Assembly: GCA_964538085.1 (NCBI GenBank)
Contig: CAZIDF010000003.1
Coordinates: 62,001 to 126,000 of the forward strand
DNA length: 64,000 bases
Source of the DNA: G020348385 sp964538085
GTDB taxonomy: Bacteria; Acidobacteriota; Aminicenantia; Aminicenantales; Aminicenantaceae
Direction of reading: 5' to 3'
In this document: positions 51,404 to 60,900 of the stretch, piece after piece
Layout: every line of letters starts with the position of its first letter
How positions within the stretch are numbered: position 1 is the first letter of the stretch
The notes under the pieces: model-generated
What the model was told of the DNA's origin: nothing
Seen by the model: the letters and a program-made list of their open reading frames with translations, nothing else
Database searches by the model: none
Made by a program: the position numbers and the translations under genes

Positions 51404-52999
51404 TTAAAAGATGTTTTCTTCGGCTTTGATGATGTCCAAGAGCATCTGGTTTTTATCTGAACGGCTTTCGCCGATACTGGTGACATAAATCGCCGGATCA
51501 TCGACGACCGGGCATTTATTTTGGCAAATGCCACAGCCTGTGCATTGATCAAGATCTATCAGTGGCGCGAGGGGAGTCTTGATGATCCCGTCCAAACGTT
51601 CAACTTCGATCTTCTGGAATTTAATCGCTTTTGGAGAAACCGGACAATGTTCCTCGCACACGATGCAGGGATCACCGAATTTCCAAGGGATGCAGCGATT
51701 CCGGTTCACCCACGCTGTGCCGATCTTGAGCTCGTTTTTTTCTTCGATGGTTAGCTCTTTTATGGCTCCGGTGGGACAGACCTGGGTGCAGAGAGAGCAG
51801 TAATAATCGCAGTAGCCGATCTTTGGGTCGAGTCTGGGCGTCCAGATGCCTTCTGGGCCAGCTTCTGAAAGCACAGGTTGCAGGGCGTTTGTCGGACAGA
51901 CCTTCATGCATTCCCCGCACTTCACACATTTCTGCAGAAACTGATCTTCAGGAAGGGCTCCAGGGGGGCGGATCAGCCTCTCCGACGCTCTCTGTCGCGC
52001 AGGAGTGAGGCGGAAAAAGGGCATGGCAAAAAATCCCAGAAAGGAGGTGAACAGGAGTTTCCGGCGGGAAAGATTGATGGATTCAATTTTTTCAGCGGCG
52101 AACTTGCCGGGAAATTGGATAGCGTTTGTCGGACAGATGGCGCTGCAGGTAAGACAATACACGCATTCCGAGCTTTTCCATCCCTCATTCGGAAATGGAT
52201 TGGCCTGGGTCTGGCATTGAATCGTGCATAGCCCGCAATCGATGCACCTTTCTTTGTCGATTTTGAGGTCGAAAAGGTTCCACCTTGAGACGAGGCCGAG
52301 CAAAGCTCCTAGAGGACAGATATACCGGCACCAGAATCTTTCGCGGACCATGTTCAGGAGGATGATGCCGATGAATATGGAGCCGATAAAAAATCCCTGG
52401 AGAAAGATGGCGTTGATGTTCAGGTTCTCGAAAAATTGGATCATGGGATCGCCGATCCCGGTCAAGTTGAGCTGATAGAACAATCCGATAAACGCCGATA
52501 AGCCGTAGCTCAAGGCCGGCAATACGCCCACGACGATCGAGCGGTATAGAAAAGAGAATGGATCGAAGATACCCACCACATCTAGGGTGAAAAGGGCGCT
52601 TACCAGGATAAAGATAAGGATGTAATACTTCCAAACGGTGTGGTTATCCTGGAGTTTTTTCGGGCGGTGTAGCTTTGTTTTTTTAAACAGGAATGAGAAA
52701 AACTGGTGCAGAGACCCCAGGGGACAGACCCATCCGCATGCCACTCGCCCCAAGAAAAAAGTCACGGCAAGGGTTATGACAGCAGGCCAAAAGGCGATAA
52801 AGAAGGCTCGGGACGCGATGGTTGTCGTCAGGGCCAATAAAGGATCCCAATGAAAAAAACCTTCCACGTTGGAAATGTAATCCTCCCCCGGGAACCGGGT
52901 TTTGAGAAGAAGGATGAAAAATAATCCGAAAAAAAAGAGTTGAACGAGAATCCGGATTTTCTGTAAGAGGCGATATTTTTTAGAGCGTTCTTTTTTCAA
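51404..52999 (-). CDS. Membrane polyferredoxin, NapH-like core fused to extra 4Fe-4S modules, 531 aa
   Basis: The N-terminal half (about 1-235) has about five transmembrane helices, with ACGWVCPLGSLHQFF and CRYICPLGALLGL, the paired CxxxCP motifs of NapH/CcoG-type quinol-interacting proteins. Next are several 4Fe-4S sites: CIDCGLCTIQCQ, CVYCLTCSAICP, CVKCGECMKVCP, CDYYCSLCTQVCP, CIVCEEHCP and CTGCGICQNKCP. A hydrophobic segment at about 308-325 begins SRRKLLFTSFLGFF, so the middle part may cross the membrane again and place the last clusters outside. The start is a TTG at 52999 inside the end of the DUF362 gene (20-base overlap). Presumably a quinone-to-cluster electron conduit; the partner is the coupled DUF362 protein. 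Confidence 0.85.
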   Translation of the reverse strand: MKKERSKKYRLLQKIRILVQLFFFGLFFILLLKTRFPGEDYISNVEGFFHWDPLLALTTTIASRAFFIAFWPAVITLAVTFFLGRVACGWVCPLGSLHQFFSFLFKKTKLHRPKKLQDNHTVWKYYILIFILVSALFTLDVVGIFDPFSFLYRSIVVGVLPALSYGLSAFIGLFYQLNLTGIGDPMIQFFENLNINAIFLQGFFIGSIFIGIILLNMVRERFWCRYICPLGALLGLVSRWNLFDLKIDKERCIDCGLCTIQCQTQANPFPNEGWKSSECVYCLTCSAICPTNAIQFPGKFAAEKIESINLSRRKLLFTSFLGFFAMPFFRLTPARQRASERLIRPPGALPEDQFLQKCVKCGECMKVCPTNALQPVLSEAGPEGIWTPRLDPKIGYCDYYCSLCTQVCPTGAIKELTIEEKNELKIGTAWVNRNRCIPWKFGDPCIVCEEHCPVSPKAIKFQKIEVERLDGIIKTPLAPLIDLDQCTGCGICQNKCPVVDDPAIYVTSIGESRSDKNQMLLDIIKAEENIF

Positions 53000-53867
53000 T
53001 TTTCAACTTCTCCAAATCGATGCGGCCTATTCCTCTTTCGCTGGCCAGCTTCAAGAAGGGAAGTTCTTCGGGCTGGATGTCAAAAAATGTTGCGCCCAAA
53101 GCGTCCACAGCCACATAGTCGACACCGGCCACAACGGTCTTATGGAGTTGAGCATCGGAGAGCCTTCCTCCCTGTGGCCCGTTCTTCAAAAGGATCCGGT
53201 AGGCATCCAGAACGGTCAGGGCGGGTTTGAAGAATTTAGCCAGATCTATCATGGCATAATCCAAGCCCTGGTGGAGCTGGTTTCTCGATCCCCCGACTGC
53301 TCCCAGCCAATTTTTAAGACCCATTGTCAACCGCGACAAACTGTGCGTCTTGGCGATTGGAACATTGATGATTTTATCCGCTTCCACAAAATCGGTATAA
53401 ACTTCCCATTCTTTGAACCATTCACCGTTTAGAGCCATTTTTTTCAAGTGGTGAGGATTGACAAAGGGGACCTTTGCTCCGGCTTCCTTGGCTGCCTCGG
53501 CAATGCCCGATCGGGCATAAGTTCTCTGGGAAGGATTGATCGTGTTATCCATAACGATGACCTGCTTGGCATCCGCTTCTACACAAAGCTCGACAATGGC
53601 TTTGACCACTTCAGGATTGGTGCAAGCAGCCTGTTCTGGCGTCCGGTCCCATCCGATGTTGGGCTTGATGATGACCACATCTCCCTTTGCAATGAAACGC
53701 TTGATCCCCCCGATGGCCGCGATAGCCTCTTTGGTTATTTGGCCCGGAGAGTCTCCTTGGATCATAGCCAGATCGGGGAGTCCTCCTTCTTGAGCCAACA
53801 GACGTGACGGAACACCGGCGAGCAGGCTTCCGATAGCCACGTTCTTTAAAAAATCTCTTCTTTTCAT
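52980..53867 (-). CDS. Tat-exported DUF362 domain protein, 295 aa
   Basis: The protein begins KRRDFLKNVAIGSLLAGV, a twin-arginine signal, and continues with the DUF362 body: FIAKGDVVIIKPNIGWDRTP, NPEVVKAIVELCVEADAKQV, INVPIAKTHSLSRLTMGLKN, and VVAGVDYVAVDALGATFFDI. It lacks CxxC clusters of its own. Its 3-prime end overlaps the polyferredoxin gene by 20 bases, a pairing that suggests the polyferredoxin delivers electrons to this protein outside the cytoplasm. AAGGA sits seven bases before the ATG, one base after the amidase stop. Reaction unknown. Confidence 0.86.
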   Translation of the reverse strand: MKRRDFLKNVAIGSLLAGVPSRLLAQEGGLPDLAMIQGDSPGQITKEAIAAIGGIKRFIAKGDVVIIKPNIGWDRTPEQAACTNPEVVKAIVELCVEADAKQVIVMDNTINPSQRTYARSGIAEAAKEAGAKVPFVNPHHLKKMALNGEWFKEWEVYTDFVEADKIINVPIAKTHSLSRLTMGLKNWLGAVGGSRNQLHQGLDYAMIDLAKFFKPALTVLDAYRILLKNGPQGGRLSDAQLHKTVVAGVDYVAVDALGATFFDIQPEELPFLKLASERGIGRIDLEKLKIEKRTL

Positions 53868-53868
53868 T

Positions 53869-55047
53869 TCATATTCCTTTCCCCAGAGAATTCAGGTACT
53901 CCTTGATGCCGCTGTATATCCCCTGGGCGATGTATTGGCGATACTGGGCGTTTTTAAGCCTCGTTTCCTCCTTGGAATTGCTCAAGTAGGAGACCTCGAC
54001 CAGGATAGAGGGCGTTTCTGCTCCTATTAGAACCCAGAAGGGCCCTCCTTTGTATCCCAAGTCTTTGACGTCTTTATATAGTTTTTGGAGGCTCAATACC
54101 AGGTTCTTCTGGATGTCATTCGCCAGTTCTTTGGATTCCATGATTTTGCTGTTTTTGGCGATCTTTTCTAGAATGCTTCGCATCTCGCTGAGGTTTTTTG
54201 ACGATGTGGCGTTTTCCAGCGCAGCCGTTTCAATAACAGATGGATCTTGACTGAAATTGAGATAAAAGGTTTCCACTCCCGACCGTTTATTGCTCGGATT
54301 GGAATTGGCATGCACAGAAATGAACAGATCCGCCTGCTTCTGATTGGCAATCACTGTCCGGTTTTCGACCGGGACATAAATGTCCGTTTCCCGGGTCATG
54401 ATGACTTCCAAGCCATCGTTAGCACCAAGAAGCTTTTTCAAGCGCTGGCAAATATCCAGAACGATAATTTTCTCCATGGTCCCGCTTCTTCCCATGGCTC
54501 CTGGGTCTTTGCCACCGTGTCCGGGATCGATCACGATGCGCTGAATGCCCAAACCCAGCTGTCGGGCCATGCTGTATCCTTCTTTTGTTGGTTGAGCGGG
54601 TTGAGGGGGTTTTACTGCTGGCGATCCTGTGTCGATCTCCATTGGGTATATATCGATGACGATCCTGAAGGGATCGAAGGCCGGCCAAACTTGGAAACGT
54701 TTGACCTTTGCGAGATCGAGGTCCACGACGACACGGACAGTGTTGGGTGTGCTTTGGGCGATCCGGATCTGGTTGATGTAATCGTTGTTCACTAAATAGG
54801 TTTTGTTGTGCAGGATCGGATTGAGCTTTGCCTGGAAGATGTCCACAAATATACGATCCGGCGAAGGCAGTTCGTGAGGGCTATACTCCCTCAGCGAGCC
54901 GATGTCCACAACGACCCGGGTAAATGTGGGATGGGTGAAATGGCGGAGGTCGTAGATCTCGACACGTGCGTCTTTTTGGAAGGAAAAAGACGCGGAGAAT
55001 ACGGCAAACAAAAGGATCGCTAGAGCCAGCAACAGTTCTTTTTTCAT
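53869..55047 (-). CDS. amiC: N-acetylmuramoyl-L-alanine amidase with AMIN domain, 392 aa
   Basis: A signal peptide (LLLALAILLFAVFSASF) is followed by an AMIN domain (about 30-140), which targets peptidoglycan or the outer membrane, a Pro-rich linker, then a zinc Amidase_3 domain: RIVIDPGHGGKDPGAMGR (His, catalytic base region), MEKIIVLDICQRLKKL (Glu), LFISVHANSNPSNKRSGVET (His) and SILVEVSYLSNSKEETRL (late Glu). It cleaves the amide between muramic acid and the stem peptide, usually at septum separation. The ATG at 55047 is used; two adjacent ATGs overlap the apgM stop, and GGAG is four bases from the second. An internal disordered linker separates the domains. Confidence 0.92.
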   Translation of the reverse strand: MKKELLLALAILLFAVFSASFSFQKDARVEIYDLRHFTHPTFTRVVVDIGSLREYSPHELPSPDRIFVDIFQAKLNPILHNKTYLVNNDYINQIRIAQSTPNTVRVVVDLDLAKVKRFQVWPAFDPFRIVIDIYPMEIDTGSPAVKPPQPAQPTKEGYSMARQLGLGIQRIVIDPGHGGKDPGAMGRSGTMEKIIVLDICQRLKKLLGANDGLEVIMTRETDIYVPVENRTVIANQKQADLFISVHANSNPSNKRSGVETFYLNFSQDPSVIETAALENATSSKNLSEMRSILEKIAKNSKIMESKELANDIQKNLVLSLQKLYKDVKDLGYKGGPFWVLIGAETPSILVEVSYLSNSKEETRLKNAQYRQYIAQGIYSGIKEYLNSLGKGI

Positions 55048-56249
55048 CATGCTCCAAACTTTTTTAACTTTCCCGCGTGAGCCAACATGAGGGGCATGGC
55101 ATATATGGCTTGAAATCGTCCCAGATACCCCTGACAACAGGCTCTTTCGGTGAATCGGACGACATCATCTGGCATGGCTGTCGCAGCGTGCAGCAAAAAT
55201 GGATTGGGATGCCAAGAGTGAGATTTGAGGAGGCAGGGAGTGGAGTGGTCTGATGTGACGACCAACACCTCGGGTTTTTTTCCGTGGAGCCGGGCTATGT
55301 ACTTATCGGTTTCCTCGATAGCGGCCTTTTTTTTGTCGAAGTTCCCGTCCTCTCCCGCGGCATCGGTTTTTTTGACATGAATGTAGAAAAAATCGTGCTC
55401 ATCATAGATTTTATCCAGGGTGATGAATAGATCCTCGATCTCGGGACCCACCTCCGCGACGTCCATTCCGACAAGTTTGGCCAATCCTTTGTACATCGGG
55501 TAGTTAGCCAGAGCGACTGGCTTGATTTTGTAAAGATCCTGCATGGAAGGAAGGGAAGGATGTTTTGAAAAACCACGAAGCAGCACTGTGTTGGCCGGAG
55601 TAGAATCCTTCAGGAATTCCGTCAGATCGTCCAGAAGTGAATTCACAACTTCGGCAGTATGTTGAGCACCTTTTTCTTGAGGTTGGGTGTAAGTCCGGGG
55701 CTTGTTTTCTTTTTGAGGGTCAGCATCGCTCAAAGCATCGCTGAGATTTTCGCCGCTGAATTTGACGACAAAACGGTGTTCCTTCCCCGGATATACCGTG
55801 ATCTTCGGTCCCTCCCGAGAGCTTAAAAAAGCGTTGATCCTTTCACAGAGTGACTCATTTTCGGCTGTTGGGATCCTTCCTGCCCGCCTGTCTGTGATGA
55901 TATCTCGATTGTGTGTGGCAAAGTTGCCCCGGGCAACCATGTCGTTCTTTCCGACTTCTACGCCCACGCCGAGAGCTTCCAGGATGCCTCTTCCCAGTGT
56001 GTATTTTAACGGGTCATACCCGAAGAGGGAAAGATGAGCTGGCCCGCTTCCCGGGGTTATCCCCATAAAAACAGGGTCAGACAGGCCACAGGCGCTTTTG
56101 GACGCCAGTTCGTCAAGGTTTGGCGTATGGGCATTCTCCAGTGAGGTTTTTCCATCTCGGGGAAGCCCTCCCACTCCATCCATCACTAGGAGGACGATCT
56201 TGGATGGGGTTTCCATGCTTAGATCTGCTGCGATTTTTTCCCAATTCAT
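55047..56249 (-). CDS. apgM: 2,3-bisphosphoglycerate-independent phosphoglycerate mutase, ApgM type, 400 aa
   Basis: An alkaline-phosphatase-fold mutase that interconverts 3- and 2-phosphoglycerate. Motifs are VLLVMDGVGGLP (metal Asp), ITPGSGPAHLSLFGYDPLKY (Ser nucleophile), GNFATHNRDIITDRRAGRIP, KKTDAAGEDGNFDKKKAAIE (metal ligands) and VTSDHSTPCLLKSHSWHPNP, with the distinctive ApgM length of about 400 residues rather than 510. The ATG at 56249 has AGGAG five to seven bases upstream. It is the first gene of a four-gene minus-strand operon with amiC, DUF362 and the polyferredoxin; the link to glycolysis is not obvious, and the coupling (ATGA with amiC) may simply reflect co-expression. Confidence 0.94.
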   Translation of the reverse strand: MNWEKIAADLSMETPSKIVLLVMDGVGGLPRDGKTSLENAHTPNLDELASKSACGLSDPVFMGITPGSGPAHLSLFGYDPLKYTLGRGILEALGVGVEVGKNDMVARGNFATHNRDIITDRRAGRIPTAENESLCERINAFLSSREGPKITVYPGKEHRFVVKFSGENLSDALSDADPQKENKPRTYTQPQEKGAQHTAEVVNSLLDDLTEFLKDSTPANTVLLRGFSKHPSLPSMQDLYKIKPVALANYPMYKGLAKLVGMDVAEVGPEIEDLFITLDKIYDEHDFFYIHVKKTDAAGEDGNFDKKKAAIEETDKYIARLHGKKPEVLVVTSDHSTPCLLKSHSWHPNPFLLHAATAMPDDVVRFTERACCQGYLGRFQAIYAMPLMLAHAGKLKKFGA

Positions 56250-56287
56250 GTTTTCTCCTGGGTCACGCGTTCATAATTTTCCAGATG

Positions 56288-56309
56288 TATCATTATAAAT
56301 TAAATGATA
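56288..56309. promoter_or_regulatory. 7-bp-arm dyad between divergent apgM and guaA
   Basis: TATCATT (56288-56294) and AATGATA (56303-56309) are perfect complements around an eight-base AT-rich centre. They lie 39 bases upstream of apgM. The element could serve as an operator, but low sequence complexity makes this weak. Confidence 0.3.
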
Positions 56310-56378
56310 AGGATAGGAAAGCGCTCTCGGTGAAATTATGAAAATTATGAAAGACTGCCCCTAAAATGAAATTCACCC

Positions 56379-56407
56379 TTTTCATTCGTCCTAGCAATTG
56401 TTAGAAT
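56379..56407 (+). promoter_or_regulatory. Candidate guaA promoter giving a leaderless start
   Basis: TTTTCA (56379-56384) and TAGAAT (56402-56407) are 17 bases apart. The expected start of transcription, six to seven bases after the -10, coincides with the A of the guaA ATG at 56414. No Shine-Dalgarno precedes that ATG. Confidence 0.45.
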
Positions 56408-56413
56408 CGACGC

Positions 56414-57946
56414 ATGGACAAGGTTTTTGTTCTCGATTTTGGATCCCAATACACACAATTGATAGCCAGAAAGATCAGAGAATTGGGTGTGTATTCCGAG
56501 ATAATCCCTTTCAATCTTGCCCTATCCAGGATAAAAAAAGAAACACCGAGGGCCCTTGTCCTCTCAGGTGGACCTCAGAGCGTTTACGCTCCCGACTCCC
56601 CGAAGATCTCTGCGGAGATTTTTCAATTGGGCATCCCTATCCTGGGCATCTGTTATGGCCTCCAGATCATGGCTCATGTTCTGGGAGGAAAGGTCAATCC
56701 CTCGAAAAAAAGAGAATACGGCTTTGCATCTCTTGAAGTGAAAGACAAGAAAGGGCTTCTTTCAGGCATTGAAGATGGGAGCCAAGTGTGGATGAGCCAT
56801 GGGGACAAGGTTGAGGATGTCCCTCATGGCTTCATGATCTCCGGAGTGACCTCCAATTGCCATGCAGCGGTTATCGAATCTAGAGAAAAGAAAATTTTCG
56901 GCGTTCAGTTCCATCCGGAGGTGATTCATACTACCCAGGGCTTACGTATTCTTGCCAATTTTCTTTATCGGCAGGCCGGTTTTAAAAAAGATTGGAAGAT
57001 GGGCTCGTTTATCGAGAAAAAAGTCCAGGAAATTCGTGATCAGGTCGGAAAAGAAAAGGTCATTTGTGGCCTGAGTGGGGGAGTGGATTCGCTTGTGGCG
57101 TCTCTGCTGATCCACAAGGCGATAAAAAACCGGCTCACATGCATATTTGTCGATAATGGCCTCCTGCGTAAAGGTCAATTCCAGGAATTGCTCAAGAGCT
57201 TCAGGCATCGATTTGCGCTAAACGTAATCGGCGTGGATGCCTCGGAGTCCTTCTTGGAGAAGCTCCAGCGGGTCATATCTCCGGAGAGGAAGAGAAAGAT
57301 CATAGGCAAGGAGTTTATTCGGATCTTCGAACAGGAATCCGAAAAAATCGGCAAAGTGAAATTCCTGGCGCAAGGAACGATCTATCCCGATGTCATCGAG
57401 AGTAATCCTGTCAAGGGTCCTTCCTCGAAAATTAAATCCCATCATAACGTCGGGGGTTTGCCAAAAAATTTACGTTTTCAGCTGGTGGAACCGTTGAAAG
57501 AGCTGTTTAAGGATGAAGTCAGGGAGTTGGGCAGGGAGCTGGGAGTGGAGAAGGATTTTATCCTTCAGCATCCCTTTCCAGGGCCAGGACTGGCCGTGAG
57601 GATAGTCGGGGAAGTAACACGAGAGAGGCTGAAGATCATCCGGGAAGCCGATGAGATCTTGATCCAGGAAATAAAAAAAGCTCGTCTTTACAATAAGCTC
57701 TGGCAGGCCTTCACGGTTTTATTGCCGGTCAAATCCGTGGGGGTGATGGGCGACCAGCGTACCTACCAGAGAGTGGTGGTGCTCCGGCTGGTTCGCAGTG
57801 TGGATGGGATGACGGCAGATTGGTACCCAGCCGAATCCCATGTGCTCTCCAGAATATCCAGCCGAATCGTCAATGAAGTGGATGGAGTTAACCGCGTCGT
57901 GTATGACATAACCACAAAACCTCCGGGAACTATTGAGTGGGAATAA
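56414..57946 (+). CDS. guaA: GMP synthase (glutamine-hydrolysing), 510 aa
   Basis: GuaA converts XMP to GMP using ATP and glutamine-derived ammonia. The class I amidotransferase domain (1-195) has PILGICYGLQIMAHVLGG (Cys nucleophile) and FGVQFHPEVIHTTQG (His-Pro-Glu). The ATP-pyrophosphatase domain has GLSGGVDSLVASLLIHKAIK, then LAQGTIYPDVIES and KSHHNVGGLP, and the dimerisation domain ends DITTKPPGTIEWE, the invariant C-terminus. Length is normal. The ATG at 56414 lacks a Shine-Dalgarno; the best promoter predicts a leaderless mRNA. It is followed at once by dnaE. Confidence 0.97.
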   Translation: MDKVFVLDFGSQYTQLIARKIRELGVYSEIIPFNLALSRIKKETPRALVLSGGPQSVYAPDSPKISAEIFQLGIPILGICYGLQIMAHVLGGKVNPSKKREYGFASLEVKDKKGLLSGIEDGSQVWMSHGDKVEDVPHGFMISGVTSNCHAAVIESREKKIFGVQFHPEVIHTTQGLRILANFLYRQAGFKKDWKMGSFIEKKVQEIRDQVGKEKVICGLSGGVDSLVASLLIHKAIKNRLTCIFVDNGLLRKGQFQELLKSFRHRFALNVIGVDASESFLEKLQRVISPERKRKIIGKEFIRIFEQESEKIGKVKFLAQGTIYPDVIESNPVKGPSSKIKSHHNVGGLPKNLRFQLVEPLKELFKDEVRELGRELGVEKDFILQHPFPGPGLAVRIVGEVTRERLKIIREADEILIQEIKKARLYNKLWQAFTVLLPVKSVGVMGDQRTYQRVVVLRLVRSVDGMTADWYPAESHVLSRISSRIVNEVDGVNRVVYDITTKPPGTIEWE

Positions 57947-57948
57947 GA

Positions 57949-60900
57949 ATGGACTCGACTTTCATTCACCTTCACAACCATTCAGAGTTCAGCATTCTCG
58001 ATGGAGCCATCAAGACCTCTACCCTTGTGGATGCGGCCTATCAAAACAAGATGCCTGCTGTGGCCCTCACCGATCATGGCAATATTTTCGGCGCGGTGGA
58101 GTTTTTTAGGCAAGCTAAAGAGAAAAAGATCAAGCCCATTCTTGGCTGTGAAATCTATGTGGCACCCGAAAGCCGGTTCGACAAATCACCCGAGAATAAA
58201 GGGCCAAGGCATTTCCATCTTGTCCTCCTTGTCAAGGATGAACAGGGATACGAGAATCTCTGCCGGCTCCTCACCAAAGCGTATTTGGAAGGTTTTTATT
58301 ACAAACCTCGCATAGATAAAGAGCTGTTGGTTCAACACAGCGAAGGATTGATCGGCTTCTCGGGCTGTCTTAAAGGGGAGATCAGCTATTACCTGGGTCT
58401 GGGACTGACAGATAAGGCTGAGGAAACAGCGTTAGAATATGCTGCGTTTTTTGCTCCTGGGGATTTTTATATCGAGCTCATGGACCACGGGATCCCCGTG
58501 CAAAAGGAAGTCAATCCCCTTCTCGTGAGGCTGGCTAAAAAACTCAACCTTCCCCTTGTCGCAACGAACGATGTCCATTATGTTCACAAAGAAGATCATG
58601 AAAGCCATGATATCCTTCTGTGCATCCAGACAAACAAAAAAGTCACGGACCAGGATCGGATCCGCTTTTCCACCCAAGAATTTTATTTCAAGAAGCACGA
58701 GGAAATGATGGAACTTTTCCGGGAAATGCCGGAAGCCATCTCCAATACAACCAAAATAGCAGCCAAGTGCAACTTCGACTTTCCTCATTCGGGATATTTT
58801 CTGCCGAGTTTCACACCTCCAGATGACAGTTCCCTTGAAGAATATTTTGACAAGGTCATCCAGCATGGATTCGAGGAGAGGATGGCGGCATTGGCTCCTC
58901 GGATCGAAAAGGGAGAGCTCCCCGGGCGCAAGGCGTATAAAAAAAGGTTGGAGAAGGAAGTCCGCCTCGTTAAAGAGATGGGATTCGAAGGATATTTTTT
59001 GATCGTCTGGGATTTGATCCGAGAAGCACGGTCGAGGGGAATCCCTGTGGGGCCAGGAAGGGGATCGGCGGCTGGCAGTCTTCTCGCTTTTTCATTGGGG
59101 ATCACGGCAATCGATCCTCTAGAGTACGAACTCCTGTTCGAGCGATTTCTGAATCCCGAGCGCATAAGCCTTCCTGATATCGATATCGATTTTTGTGGAA
59201 GACGAAGGGAGGAGGTAATATCCTACGTCACGGAGAAATTCGGGCGGGAGAATGTTTGCCAGATCATCACCTTCGGAACCATGGCGGCTCGCCAGTCCGT
59301 CCGGGACGTGGGGAGAGCTCTGGAGGTTCCCCTCCCTGAGGTGGACAGCATAGCCAAGATGATCCCCCCGTTCGGTCCGGACTCATCGATAGCAGGAGCC
59401 TTGAAAAACATTCCCCAGCTCCGAGAGAAGAGAGACAAGGATGCAAAGATCGCTCATTTGTTGTCGGTGGCACAGAAGCTAGAGGGACAGGTTCGTCATC
59501 CTTCTATCCATGCTGCCGGGATTGTCATTACCCCCAAACCCCTAGTGGAGTTCATGCCCCTCTATCAATCTGTCAAGGGGGAGATAACCACACAATTTCC
59601 CATGGGAGACATCGAGGCTATCGGGCTTTTGAAGATGGACCTGCTGGGCCTGCGCAACCTCACCGTGATCCAGGATACGGTGGACTTGATAAAAGGGGAC
59701 AACGGCGAAGAGCTCGATATGGATCACATTTCACTGGATGATCCAAAAACTTTCGAGGTATTCCAATCCGGAAACACAGACGGAGTGTTCCAGTTCGAGA
59801 GCTCAGGGATGAAAGATCTTCTGCGGAATTACAAACCGGAATCGCTTAGAGACCTGATCGCTATGAATGCTCTCTACCGGCCTGGCCCCTTGCAAAGCGG
59901 TATGACGGATGAGTTCGTCAAACGCAAAAATCACCCTGAGCGGATCACCTATGAGTTTCCGGAACTGGAGCTCATCCTCAAGGAAACCAAAGGGATCATC
60001 GTCTATCAAGAACAGGTGATGCAGATCGCCACCGAGCTTGCAGGATATTCCATGGCCGAAGCGGACCTCTTGAGAAAAGCCATGGGAAAAAAGATAACCT
60101 CTGTGATGAAAGCACAAAAACAGAGATTCGCCAAGGGTTCCAAAGAAAAAGGCCTCTCGCCAGCCAAATCCAACAAGATTTTCGAGCTGATCAAACATTT
60201 CGCTGGGTACGGATTCAATAAATCCCACAGTGCTGCCTATGCTTTTTTGGCCTACCACACGGCCTATTTGAAGGCCCATTATCCTGTCTATTTTATGGCT
60301 GCCCTCCTGACATCAGAGGCTGAGCGGGGTGCGACTTCCCAAGTGGTCAAATACATGAACGAGTGCAAAGAGATGGGGATCGATGTGCTTCCTCCAGATA
60401 TAAATGAAAGCGATTTCAATTTCACTGTTTCCGAAGGAAACATCCGCTTCGGGCTCTCAGCCGTAAAGAATGTGGGAGAGGGAGCCATCAGGGACTTGAT
60501 CCGCACACGGAATAAAAAAGGAAGATTCTCCTCTCCTTTCGATATTTTCGATGACGCGAACCCCAAAACCATAAACAGGAAAGTGATCGAGAGCTTGATC
60601 AAAGCAGGGGCGCTCGATTCCTTGAATTGGAAAAGATCCCAGATGTTTCATCTTGTGGACAGCATGATTGCCTACTCCCACGAGATCCAGAAGATCAAAT
60701 CCTCCAAACAAAATCTTTTGTTCGGTCGCAGCCATGTCGAATCGCCCCAAATCCCTCCTGAGGTGCAAGAAATGAGGGAATGGGATGAATCCCTGCTGCT
60801 CTCTTATGAGAAGGATGTTTTGGGTTTTTACATCACGGGGCACCCGTTGACCCATTATGGGAAGCAGTTGAACCGCCTTGTCTCCCACTCTATCGACCAG

